This document shows positions 1 to 6,039 of a stretch of 6,665 bases of DNA, in pieces. Position 1 is the stretch's first letter, and each line of letters opens with the position of its first letter. The stretch is from an uncultured Ruaniaceae bacterium (GTDB taxonomy: Bacteria > Actinomycetota > Actinomycetes > Actinomycetales > Beutenbergiaceae), in the NCBI GenBank assembly GCA_947251855.1, contig CAMXUZ010000025.1:1-6665 (forward strand), written 5' to 3'. The position numbers were made by a program, and so were the translations under genes. The notes beneath the pieces were generated by a model that was not told the DNA's origin, did not search any database, and was given only the letters and a program-made list of their open reading frames with translations.

Positions 1-141
1 GACGGCGCCGCGCACTTCCTCGAGGTCAACACCGCCCCGGGGATGACGGAGACCTCGTTATTCCCCCAGGCCGCCGAAGCGAGCTCGTACGGGATTCAGC
101 GCGTGTACCGCTCCCTCGTTGACGTCGCGATGAAGCTCTAG
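1..141 (+). CDS. ddl: D-alanine--D-alanine ligase-type ATP-grasp protein, C-terminal end (partial)
   Basis: The gene enters from the left edge in frame 1; only the last 46 codons and the TAG stop (139-141) are visible. The fragment reads FLEVNTAPGMTETSLFPQAA at residues 6-25. This matches the C-terminal signature of D-Ala-D-Ala ligases, in which the Glu and Asn of the EVNT motif (here E8 and N10) hold the catalytic magnesium ions and the PGMT..SL segment lines the D-alanine site. The family joins two D-alanines using ATP in the cytoplasm to make the dipeptide end of the peptidoglycan precursor. The gene is convergent with parB, an arrangement I associate with actinobacterial origin regions. 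No neighbouring cell-wall gene is visible, so it could be a second ligase copy or a ligase-like ATP-grasp enzyme rather than the main Ddl. Family assignment is firm; exact substrate is not. A 5-bp hairpin (143-156) follows the stop but has no T-run, so it is not a convincing terminator. Confidence 0.85.
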   Translation, partial: DGAAHFLEVNTAPGMTETSLFPQAAEASSYGIQRVYRSLVDVAMKL

Positions 142-238
142 CGTCCATCGCTGGACAGCAGCCGGCGGCCCCGCACGTTCTCAGCGCGCCTCTTCCGCTG
201 GTAGGGCGGTGCTGGCTCGGCGGGCGGAGTGGGTCCGT

Positions 239-252
239 GTTTCACGTGGAAC
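239..252. promoter_or_regulatory. parS site 1 (one mismatch)
   Basis: GTTTCACGTGGAAC differs from the consensus palindrome GTTTCACGTGAAAC by one base (A to G at position 11). It is the outermost of four sites and lies about 100 bases beyond the ligase gene stop. ParB binds parS, loads onto the chromosome there in a CTP-dependent way and spreads, and ParA acts on the complex to segregate origins. The CACGTG core and left arm are intact, so binding is likely, though perhaps weaker than at the perfect sites. Confidence 0.8.
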
Positions 253-839
253 GCCGCCGTCGCCATTCACGCATGCCTTCCAGAGAGGGTCGTTACAGCG
301 GAGACCTTGGATTCCTTCTGAGATCCGAGTCGTGCCACTTCGGTGTGTCGGAGAGGATCTCCGTTTCACGGCTGTCCTCGCCAGACCGAGCATTCCCAAT
401 ATTGCAGCTAGAAGTGTGGCGGATCCGGCGCTTTTTCCTGCGATCAGCACACAAAATGTCCGATACCGGGTTCGCATGCCTTGAATACGGTCTCGGGCTT
501 GAAACGGCGTGTACGACGTTCAATTCCTGAAACCCGCACAGCCGATCGCCGTGAAAGTGACCGATACTAGCCCGTTCATTCGATCTTGCGTCGACTCCCT
601 GACTGGCACCAACAGTCACGGGTTGCCTGCTACCTGAACCTGAGAGCCCGGAACCGTCCATGGATCACCAACCTCCCCCGGACCCCACATAGGCGCGCGA
701 GTGCGGTTGCCGATCAGTGGTGGGTCCGTCCTGAAGACCCTCCGTTCCGGCACGGGCCGAGGTCTCGCCAACACGAACGCTCCCGAGATCACCCATCGCG
801 TCGAGCGTGCGGTCGCATTCAAGCGAAACTAAGCGCCCC

Positions 840-853
840 GTTTCACGTGAAAC
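840..853. promoter_or_regulatory. parS site 2 (perfect)
   Basis: GTTTCACGTGAAAC is a perfect parS palindrome lying 9 bases beyond the parB stop codon. The symmetry extends two bases further on each side, giving an 18-bp perfect palindrome at 838-855. It is a ParB loading site. In RNA it could fold into a hairpin just after the parB stop, but no T-run follows it, so use as an intrinsic terminator is not supported. Confidence 0.93.
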
Positions 854-862
854 GGCTTATAG

Positions 863-1879
863 TCAGCCTTTGAATACACCGGGGTCCTCGGGCGCGAGCG
901 TCCCGAGAATTCGATTGAGGTCGTCGACGGTGGCGAACTCGATCGAAATGCTTCCCTTTCGCTTGCCCAGGGAGACCTTAACCTTCGTCTCGAAACGGTC
1001 GCCGAGGCGGGAAGCAAGATCGGCGAGCATGGGATTATTTCCCCCCGCTCGTGGAGCCCGCCGGGGCGCACCGAGGTCAACCTCACCGAGAGACACGATC
1101 TCTTCCGTCGCGCGGACACTCAATCCTTCCGCGACAATGCGTTGGGCAAGGCGCTCCATCGCCGCTGGCTCATCGAGGCCCAGCAGCGCGCGGGCATGCC
1201 CGGCGGAAAGGACGCCGGCAGCTACCCGCCGCTGCACCAGAGGTGGCAGACGAAGTAGCCGAAGAGTATTGGAGATCTGCGGGCGAGACCTAGCGATGCG
1301 GCGGGCCAGTTCGTCCTGCGTGCACCCGAAGTCTTCCAATAACTGCTGGTACGCCGCCGCTTCCTCCAAGGGATTCAGCTCAGAGCGGTGGAGGTTTTCT
1401 AGCAATGCGTCACGAAGCAGCTCATCTTCTGACGTGGAGCGGATAATCGCCGGAATGTCGTTGAGGCCCGCTTGCTTCGCTGCTCGCCAGCGGCGTTCTC
1501 CCATGACAAGTTCATAGGGAGCGTCCCCATCGCCGGGGTCGGGCAGCGGGCGGACCACAACGGGCTGGAGCACACCTACTTCCGCTACGGAGTCGGAAAG
1601 CTCCGCGAGTTCATCCTCGTCGAACACTGTTCGGGGCTGCACGCGGTTCGGTTCGATGTCTGCGACGGGGATCAACGCGAATTCAGCACCGGGAACAGCA
1701 ACCAGCGGCGTGTCCTCGCCCGTCTCGGTTTCACGTGAAACGTCCTTGCTCGTCTCGGCGGGAGCGGCGGCGGGAAAGAACACGTCGACCGGGCGAGAAG
1801 TTCCCTGAGGTGATCCGGCCGGGCTTTGTGGAATCAGGGCCCCGAGGCCACGACCGAGAGCACGACGCCGTTCAGTCAT
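863..1879 (-). CDS. parB: Chromosome partitioning protein ParB, parS-binding CTPase
   Basis: This 338-residue protein binds parS, uses CTP to clamp and slide on DNA, and forms the origin complex moved by ParA. The N-terminus (residues 7-16, ALGRGLGALI) is the ParA-contacting motif typical of chromosomal ParB. After a variable linker, the N-engaging/CTP domain runs from about 67 to 174, with GERRWRAA at 127-134 (CTP-binding motif) and ENLHRSELNPLEEA at 161-174. A helix-turn-helix DNA-binding region covers about 184-212. The C-terminal dimerisation domain is about 282-327. The length is normal for the family. The ATG start is preceded by AAGGAAG with suitable spacing and begins 15 nt after the parA stop, so it is probably co-transcribed with parA. 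Unusually, the linker codons for residues 47-51 (VSRET) form a perfect parS site. No key motif is missing. Confidence 0.97.
   Translation of the reverse strand: MTERRRALGRGLGALIPQSPAGSPQGTSRPVDVFFPAAAPAETSKDVSRETETGEDTPLVAVPGAEFALIPVADIEPNRVQPRTVFDEDELAELSDSVAEVGVLQPVVVRPLPDPGDGDAPYELVMGERRWRAAKQAGLNDIPAIIRSTSEDELLRDALLENLHRSELNPLEEAAAYQQLLEDFGCTQDELARRIARSRPQISNTLRLLRLPPLVQRRVAAGVLSAGHARALLGLDEPAAMERLAQRIVAEGLSVRATEEIVSLGEVDLGAPRRAPRAGGNNPMLADLASRLGDRFETKVKVSLGKRKGSISIEFATVDDLNRILGTLAPEDPGVFKG
1728..1741. promoter_or_regulatory. parS site 3 (perfect, inside parB)
   Basis: A perfect GTTTCACGTGAAAC lies within the parB coding sequence. Read on the minus strand in frame it encodes residues VSRET in the variable linker between the ParA-contacting N-terminus and the CTP domain. 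Because the linker is unconserved, it can carry this DNA site without harm to the protein. Its function is ParB loading, and it also offers a route for ParB to affect transcription through its own gene. Confidence 0.93.
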
Positions 1880-1894
1880 CTTTTCTTACTTCCT

Positions 1895-2842
1895 TCATGT
1901 CAGTGGGGCACCCCGTTCAGCGATTTCTTGAGCGGCCTTGAGATAGGCTAATGCTCCGCTCGAGCGTGGGTCGTAGGTCATCACCGTTTGGCCGTGCCCC
2001 GGCGCCTCGGAGACCCGGATCGACCGGGGGATGACGGTTTCCAGGGTTTGCTCTTGAAAGTGTTCCCGTACCTCTTCTTCTACCTGCATCGAAAGATTGG
2101 TACGACTGTCATGCATCGTGAGAAGGATCGTCGAGACGTGGAGCGCGGAATTGAGGTGTTGCCGAATGAGGTCGATGTTTGAAAGCAGCTGACTCAACCC
2201 TTCGAGCGCGTAGTACTCCGTTTGGATCGGAATGAGCACTTCTTGAGCTGCGACGAAGGCATTGATCGTCAGCAGACCAAGGCTCGGTGGGCAGTCGATG
2301 AAGACATAGTCGATGCGCGGCTCTCCGTTGCGGGATCGGTGACGCAGATAGTCGGTGAGCGCGGCACGGAGCCGGGACTCCCGGCCTTCGATCATGACGA
2401 GTTCTATTTCCGCGCCGGAGAGATCGATCGTCGATGGAAGAACGAAAAGGGAGTCGATCTCCTCGTGAACCTGGACCGCTTCGTGTATCGGAACATCGTT
2501 GATCAGCACGTCATAGGTCGACAGCGTTCCCACGTGGTGGGGGGTGTTCAACGCCGTGGAGGTGTTTCCTTGCGGGTCGTTGTCGATCACGAGTACGCGT
2601 GCTCCCGCACGCGCGAGTGCAGCGGCGATGTTCACTGAGGTGGTCGTCTTACCCACGCCGCCCTTCTGATTAGCGACGGTGAAGACCCGAGTCTGCCGAG
2701 GGAGCGGAAACGATGCATTGGAGAGCTCGATCCGGCGCCGAGTATCTTCGACGAGCTGTGCCGCCAGCGGGGTGGACCCATCGACGCGCGGGACAGAAGC
2801 GAGCAGGGCATCGCGGTCAGACCGATCGCTCGATGAGTTCAC
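1895..2842 (-). CDS. parA: Chromosome partitioning ATPase ParA (Soj family)
   Basis: ParA is a deviant-Walker ATPase that binds the nucleoid non-specifically as an ATP dimer and is released when ParB-parS complexes stimulate hydrolysis, which drives origin segregation. I use the GTG at 2840-2842, giving 315 residues. It is preceded by the purine-rich AGGGAAGGGAAG six bases upstream, and it removes an upstream stretch that does not look conserved. Visible motifs: N-terminal TPLAAQLVEDTRRR (24-37), usual in actinobacterial ParA; deviant Walker A KGGVGKTT (60-67); Walker A' VIDNDPQGN (85-93); Walker B IDCPPS (182-187); and the C-terminal segment RSIRVSEAPGHG (273-284). An open frame continues to 2923, so a longer start cannot be excluded. 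The gene lies 15 nt upstream of parB and 85 bases downstream of a perfect parS. Confidence 0.96.
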   Translation of the reverse strand: MNSSSDRSDRDALLASVPRVDGSTPLAAQLVEDTRRRIELSNASFPLPRQTRVFTVANQKGGVGKTTTSVNIAAALARAGARVLVIDNDPQGNTSTALNTPHHVGTLSTYDVLINDVPIHEAVQVHEEIDSLFVLPSTIDLSGAEIELVMIEGRESRLRAALTDYLRHRSRNGEPRIDYVFIDCPPSLGLLTINAFVAAQEVLIPIQTEYYALEGLSQLLSNIDLIRQHLNSALHVSTILLTMHDSRTNLSMQVEEEVREHFQEQTLETVIPRSIRVSEAPGHGQTVMTYDPRSSGALAYLKAAQEIAERGAPLT

Positions 2843-2848
2843 TCGTGG

Positions 2849-2860
2849 CTTCCCTTCCCT
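2849..2860 (-). promoter_or_regulatory. Ribosome binding site deciding the parA GTG start
   Basis: On the minus strand AGGGAAGGGAAG lies 6 bases upstream of the GTG at 2842. It is the best Shine-Dalgarno-like tract near any candidate start of parA and favours the 315-residue form over the 342-residue open frame. Confidence 0.7.
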
Positions 2861-2869
2861 CTGCTGACC

Positions 2870-2897
2870 CTCTAAGCCTAACGGTAGACCGTGACAA
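2870..2897 (-). promoter_or_regulatory. Possible parA-parB promoter
   Basis: Minus-strand TTGTCA (2892-2897, one mismatch to the -35 consensus) is followed after 16 bases by TTAGAG (2870-2875), a poor -10. An alternative -10, TAGGCT at 2875-2880, fits the TAnnnT form but would pair with a weaker -35 around 2899-2904. Either would give a short leader ending in the parA ribosome binding site. The gap to rsmG makes a separate promoter reasonable, but the match is weak. Confidence 0.3.
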
Positions 2898-2927
2898 ATC
2901 AGAACTCTAGAAGCGCCCGGCACGAGC

Positions 2928-2941
2928 GTTTCACGTGAAAC
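2928..2941. promoter_or_regulatory. parS site 4 (perfect), between rsmG and parA
   Basis: A perfect GTTTCACGTGAAAC, with symmetry extending to 16 bp (2927-2942), sits in the 136-base gap between rsmG and parA. It is 85 bases upstream of the parA start and just upstream of the putative promoter. Besides loading ParB, it is placed where bound ParB could influence parAB transcription. Confidence 0.93.
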
Positions 2942-2978
2942 GTTCGCCGACTATTTCAGGTGTTGCGAGGCACCGCGT

Positions 2979-3611
2979 TCACGCTCGCTGCACTTCCGCA
3001 ACGAAGGTCACGTCCCCGTCGCCGAGGACGTCAATCTCGTGCACCGCCACGACTTCAGCGCGAAACTTCTTCAACACGTACTTCGCGTCCTCGATCTCCT
3101 CGTAGACGCGACGACCTTTGAGTGCGAGGAGCCGGCCGCCCGCGCCGATGAGCGGAACCGTGAACCGAAGCAGCTTATCCATCCCGGCAACGGCGCGCGC
3201 GGTAACAACGTCGTAGGTACGCTTCTTGTGCAGTTCCTCGGCTCGCACCTGATGAATTGTTACGTTATCGAGGTCGAGGGCCTCGATGACCTCTGCGAGC
3301 CAATCCGCCCGGCGTTCCATGGGTTCGATGAGGTCGAACTCGAGGTCGGGCCGCATAATCGCCAGCACGATCCCGGGAAGCCCAGCCCCGGATCCGACGT
3401 CGGCCACGGTTCCCGACGCCGGGAGGAGGGATCCGACCGCTGCGGAGTTCAAGATGTGGCGTCGCCATAGTCGCGGCACCTCTCGCGGGCCGATGAGCCC
3501 GCGCAGCTCGCCCTCGTCGGCGAGCATCTGCCCGAACTCCTCGGCCGCTGCTAGACCCAGACCAAAGATCTCCCGGGAAGCGGTTTCCGTACCTCCGATG
3601 ATGTCAGGCAT
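2979..3611 (-). CDS. rsmG: 16S rRNA m7G527 methyltransferase RsmG (GidB)
   Basis: RsmG methylates N7 of G527 in 16S rRNA using S-adenosylmethionine, in the cytoplasm on the small ribosomal subunit; loss in other bacteria gives low-level streptomycin resistance. The 210-residue length fits the family. GPREVPRLWRRHILNS (41-56) is the conserved N-terminal segment. DVGSGAGLPG (71-80) is the SAM-binding glycine motif, the acidic LIEP (94-97) is the expected ribose-contacting strand end, and TARAVA (137-142) and LALKG (162-166) are later conserved blocks. The ATG overlaps the end of jag by 8 nt (ATGCCTGA) and has no obvious ribosome binding site of its own, so translation is probably coupled to jag. 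It is the last gene of the packed rpmH operon. No clear terminator follows; a weak GGTG/CACC hairpin lies shortly after the stop. Confidence 0.96.
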   Translation of the reverse strand: MPDIIGGTETASREIFGLGLAAAEEFGQMLADEGELRGLIGPREVPRLWRRHILNSAAVGSLLPASGTVADVGSGAGLPGIVLAIMRPDLEFDLIEPMERRADWLAEVIEALDLDNVTIHQVRAEELHKKRTYDVVTARAVAGMDKLLRFTVPLIGAGGRLLALKGRRVYEEIEDAKYVLKKFRAEVVAVHEIDVLGDGDVTFVAEVQRA

Positions 3612-4104
3612 CGGTACGGATGACGACCCGGCGGTGCGGCTCCGTGCCTTCCGATTCGCTGCGCAGACCGGCTTGAGCCACGGCGTCGTGAACGACCTTG
3701 CGTTCGAAGGGATTCATCGGTTCCATCTCGACCGGCTCACCGCTGTCTTGCGCGCGCTTGATCGCCTCGCTCGCGAGTTGGGTGAGGGCATTGCGCCGCT
3801 TTTGCCGGTGGCCCGCGATGTCGAGCATGAGCCCCGAGCGTTCCCCAGTCTTGGTTTGCACGGCGAGCCGAGTGAGGTCCTGAAGCGCATTGAGCACCTC
3901 TCCCTCTTCTCCGACGAGGGAACGGAGCCACCGCTCCGCATTCGCCTCGGTGACAATCGCTACAGAGGCGCGCCCCCGATCGACGTCGAGGTCGATGTCG
4001 CCATCGAGGTCTGCGATGTCGAGCAGTTCCTCGAGGTAGTCGGCAGCGATGTCGCCTTCGAGTTCGAGCTGCTTGATCTCTTCGGGAGAGGGCGTGTTCG
4101 TCAT
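3604..4104 (-). CDS. khpB: KhpB/Jag family KH-R3H RNA-binding protein
   Basis: This 166-residue protein is the Jag (KhpB, EloR) homologue that usually follows yidC. The family binds RNA, often with the partner KhpA, and in other Gram-positives affects cell elongation and peptidoglycan synthesis. The N-terminus is acidic (about 1-42). A KH-type domain follows (about 45-98) with GEEG at 65-68 in the position of the GxxG loop. An R3H domain ends the protein (about 100-164), with the RxxxH pair R135 and H139 inside NPFERKVVHDAV. The separate N-terminal Jag_N domain seen in Firmicutes versions is absent, which fits the short actinobacterial form. The ATG has AGGA five bases upstream. It begins 26 nt after yidC and overlaps rsmG by 8 nt. 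Confidence 0.93.
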   Translation of the reverse strand: MTNTPSPEEIKQLELEGDIAADYLEELLDIADLDGDIDLDVDRGRASVAIVTEANAERWLRSLVGEEGEVLNALQDLTRLAVQTKTGERSGLMLDIAGHRQKRRNALTQLASEAIKRAQDSGEPVEMEPMNPFERKVVHDAVAQAGLRSESEGTEPHRRVVIRTDA

Positions 4105-4130
4105 GGGATTCCTAACGTGTAAAGCGTTTT

Positions 4131-5090
4131 CTACCGCTTGCTGCGAGGTTTGCGTTTGGGTTGCTGGCGTTGGCCGCTGGTCTTCTTCGGTGCATCCTCG
4201 AGTTCGGAAGGCTTCTCTTCCTCAACCACGAGTCCTTTCCGAGCTGCCTTGCGGGCACGGCGTTCCAGCAGCATGCGTTCCGCCTCCGACCCAGGTGTGG
4301 GGGAGTTGCGAATGACCCACCACTGTTGGCCGAGCGACCACACGTTCGAGGTGGTCCAGTACAGAAGCACACCGATGGGGAAGGACACACCGGAGATGAC
4401 GAACACCCCGGGCAGCAGGTACATCAGGAGCTTCTGCTGGCGAGCCATCGGATTGTCCGCGGCCGAGGCGGGCATGTTCTTCATCGTCAACTGCCGCTGT
4501 GTGAACAGCATCGAGGCGCTCATCAGCACCACGAGCACGGCCGTGATGATCTTTACGGAGATGACGTCAGAACCGAGGAAGGTCGAGGAGAGTGAGGCGC
4601 CGAAGATTTCCGAGTTCTCGATCTGCTGAGCGACGACCTGATCCAGTGGCCCGATCTTCTCCGTGCGATACGTCCCACCAGCGATGTCCTTCACGGCGAT
4701 GAGAACGCGGAACAGGGAGAAGAAGATCGGCATCTGCAGCAACATCGGCATACAGGACGCGAACGGGGAGGTACCCGCTTCACGGTAGATCGCCATCATT
4801 TCTTGCTGCATCGCCTGCCGGGAGGCCGTGTCGGTTCGTCCCTTGTACTTCTTCTGCAGCTTCTGGATCTCCGGCTGCACGATCTGCATGCCCCGCGATG
4901 CCTTGATCTGGCGCACGAACAGGGGGATGAGGAGAACCCGGATGACCACCGTCAGGGTGACGATCGAAAGTACCCACCCCCAACCGCTCTCGGGGTCCAT
5001 CCCGAAAAAGGTGAATACTTTATGAGATCCCACCATGATTTGGGCGACAACCCACTTCAGGGGGAACAGGATCTTGTCAAAGGTTCCCAT
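4131..5090 (-). CDS. yidC: Membrane protein insertase YidC (YidC/Oxa1/Alb3 family)
   Basis: YidC inserts membrane proteins into the cytoplasmic membrane, alone or with SecYEG. The 319-residue protein lacks the large periplasmic domain of proteobacterial YidC, as expected in Gram-positives. Hydrophobic segments are visible at roughly 36-59, 112-132, 175-197 and 221-246. The first contains Arg51 in TVVIRVLLIPLF, the conserved positive residue of the hydrophilic groove. A cytoplasmic amphipathic hairpin lies at about 66-106, followed by the typical block CMPMLLQMPIFFSLFR (113-128). The C-terminal tail (277-319) is strongly basic and may contact ribosomes. It has no lipobox; the N-terminus (1-30) is hydrophobic and may act as a membrane anchor. 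The start has GGAG eight bases upstream and overlaps the end of yidD by 14 nt. Confidence 0.96.
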   Translation of the reverse strand: MGTFDKILFPLKWVVAQIMVGSHKVFTFFGMDPESGWGWVLSIVTLTVVIRVLLIPLFVRQIKASRGMQIVQPEIQKLQKKYKGRTDTASRQAMQQEMMAIYREAGTSPFASCMPMLLQMPIFFSLFRVLIAVKDIAGGTYRTEKIGPLDQVVAQQIENSEIFGASLSSTFLGSDVISVKIITAVLVVLMSASMLFTQRQLTMKNMPASAADNPMARQQKLLMYLLPGVFVISGVSFPIGVLLYWTTSNVWSLGQQWWVIRNSPTPGSEAERMLLERRARKAARKGLVVEEEKPSELEDAPKKTSGQRQQPKRKPRSKR

Positions 5091-5463
5091 GCAACGTTCT
5101 CCAGGCTGGTTGCGTCACGTCGCGAGTCTTTGCGGCGCGGTGACGGCTTGTGGACGAGTCTACGGCGATGAGGGATTCGCCTTCACCGGTGGAGTCGCGG
5201 CGCTCACCGGGGCCGGCTTCGGGCGCCGCTGCTTTCCTCGGCGGAACATGGTCAACTCCACCCTTTGACCAGGGGTTACACCGCAGCAATCGCCATCCGG
5301 CGAGCATGGTACCGCGTGCCGGGCCATGCTCGCGTAAGGCATCGATGGCGTATTGCGAACAGGAAGGGTAATACCGGCAGGTCGGTGCGAACCACGGTGA
5401 GACGATGAGCTGATAGGCGCGGACCATCTTCGTCAACAGGGTGGTCAGGAGTCGGCGGATCAT
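5077..5463 (-). CDS. yidD: Membrane protein insertion efficiency factor YidD, with long C-terminal tail
   Basis: YidD is a small membrane-associated protein that helps YidC-dependent insertion; its mechanism is poorly known. The core (1-76) is clear: an amphipathic N-terminus, then PTCRYYPSCSQYAIDAL (27-43) and RLLRCNPWSKGGVDHVP (58-74), with the conserved cysteines C29, C35 and C62. Many family members end soon after this core at about 70-90 residues. Here a further 50-odd residues follow, rich in charged and small residues with no domain I recognise, and the last codons overlap yidC by 14 nt. The ATG is preceded by AGGAG with 7-nt spacing and overlaps the rnpA stop by 4 nt (ATGA), so translation is likely coupled. 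Confidence 0.95.
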   Translation of the reverse strand: MIRRLLTTLLTKMVRAYQLIVSPWFAPTCRYYPSCSQYAIDALREHGPARGTMLAGWRLLRCNPWSKGGVDHVPPRKAAAPEAGPGERRDSTGEGESLIAVDSSTSRHRAAKTRDVTQPAWRTLHGNL

Positions 5464-5798
5464 TCCAAGACTCCTAACTTTCCTAGGTTTCGACGCATTT
5501 CGGTGCGCAGTTGCGTGAAGGTCGCCGTGCTCGATCGGGGTAGTGCTCGGACGACGATATCGGCGGGCTGCGAGCGTTCCTCGAGCACCTCCGCGCAGAT
5601 GTGCCGCATCCGCCGTTTCACCCGGTTTCGCGTGGCGGCGTTCCCAACCGCTTTAGATACGACGAAACCCACCCGGGTCGGACGGGTGGATTTGGTCAGT
5701 ACGTGTGCAACCACGTAGCGCCCCCCGGCACGTTTTCCTGTTCGAACTACTGAACGGAAATCTTCGCTGCGACGCAGCCGGTGCTGGGGTGGAAGCAC
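5460..5798 (-). CDS. rnpA: Ribonuclease P protein component RnpA
   Basis: RnpA is the protein subunit that helps the RNase P RNA bind and cut the 5' leader from precursor tRNAs. The 112-residue length fits the family. The N-terminal HRLRRSEDFRSVVRTGKR (6-23) is typical. The RNA-contacting RNR motif is in the block SKAVGNAATRNRVKRRMR (48-65). The start is GTG, one base after the rpmH stop (TAA-G-GTG), with no strong separate ribosome binding site, so it is probably translated by coupling to rpmH. The first residues LPPQHRLRR support this start. Its stop overlaps the yidD start by 4 nt. Confidence 0.96.
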   Translation of the reverse strand: MLPPQHRLRRSEDFRSVVRTGKRAGGRYVVAHVLTKSTRPTRVGFVVSKAVGNAATRNRVKRRMRHICAEVLEERSQPADIVVRALPRSSTATFTQLRTEMRRNLGKLGVLE

Positions 5799-5799
5799 C

Positions 5800-5937
5800 T
5801 TAGGCCGAGATCTTCGCGCGGCCCTTACGGCGACGTGCAGAGAGGATGGCCCGGCCAGAGCGGGTACGCATCCGCAGTCGGAACCCGTGCACGCGTGCCC
5901 GACGGCGGTTATTAGGCTGAAAAGTCCGCTTACTCAC
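5800..5937 (-). CDS. rpmH: 50S ribosomal protein L34
   Basis: L34 is a small, highly basic protein of the large ribosomal subunit. The 45-codon gene reads [20 protein letters not shown] and ends in [11 protein letters not shown], a full-length match to the family (usually 44-47 residues). Start is GTG at 5935-5937, with GGAG (5945-5948) seven bases upstream. An ATG lying five bases earlier is out of frame and stops after two codons. It is the first gene of the minus-strand operon, diverges from dnaA across 383 bases, and is followed one base later by rnpA, the classical rpmH-rnpA pairing. Confidence 0.97.
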   Translation of the reverse strand: MSKRTFQPNNRRRARVHGFRLRMRTRSGRAILSARRRKGRAKISA

Positions 5938-5944
5938 GGCATAA

Positions 5945-5948
5945 CTCC
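5945..5948 (-). promoter_or_regulatory. Ribosome binding site deciding the rpmH GTG start
   Basis: Minus-strand GGAG is seven bases from the GTG at 5937 but only two from the competing ATG at 5942. The spacing favours GTG, in agreement with the conserved L34 N-terminus. Confidence 0.75.
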
Positions 5949-6039
5949 AAAGACGATCGTTACACGTATCGCGGGGGAAGTCGGATACGGGCCAACGCTG
6001 GGCACGCCAGTAGCGGCACGCGAGCAGCGTGACTTGCTC

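Larger units (their letters stand above)
142..862. other. Gene-free stretch between the ligase gene and parB, carrying two parS sites
   Basis: These 721 bases separate two convergent genes. Short open frames exist on both strands, the longest 122 codons on the minus strand (293-661). Their translations are rich in Arg, Ser and Pro, have no recognisable domain, and lack a well-placed ribosome binding site where I looked. I found no tRNA-like cloverleaf, CRISPR, insertion-sequence end or strong terminator. Recognisable content is one near-perfect parS (239-252), one perfect parS (840-853), a parS half-site (363-370) and small hairpins such as 143-156. The stretch may be a ParB-loading zone, gene debris too decayed to name, or hold an unrecognised small RNA. 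Confidence 0.6.

Noticed and set aside
181..477. Minus-strand 98-codon frame with a hydrophobic patch near its N-terminus
   Set aside because: The ribosome binding site is badly placed and the rest of the translation is low-complexity; the patch alone does not make a membrane protein credible.
461..485. GGTTCGCATGCC as the T-arm of a tRNA
   Set aside because: No matching acceptor, D or anticodon arm can be folded around it.
237..530. Plus-strand frame beginning MFHVERRRR
   Set aside because: The start of the peptide is simply the translation of parS site 1; no other protein-like features follow.
293..661. Minus-strand open frame of 122 codons in the gap
   Set aside because: Composition is Arg/Ser-rich with no domain or family resemblance; it reads like chance coding in high-GC DNA.
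2527..2540. CACGTG core inside parA as a fifth parS
   Set aside because: The flanking arms (TTCC and GTGG) do not match the parS arms.
2843..2923. N-terminal extension of parA to a GTG at 2923
   Set aside because: The added 27 residues do not resemble ParA, and the better ribosome binding site precedes the GTG at 2842.
3286..4122. Long plus-strand open frame of 278 codons opposite rsmG and jag
   Set aside because: It lies antisense to two well-supported genes and its translation has no family resemblance; such mirror frames are common in high-GC DNA.
5959..5972. GTTACACGTATCGC as a degenerate parS near rpmH
   Set aside because: Five of 14 positions differ and the right arm is lost.
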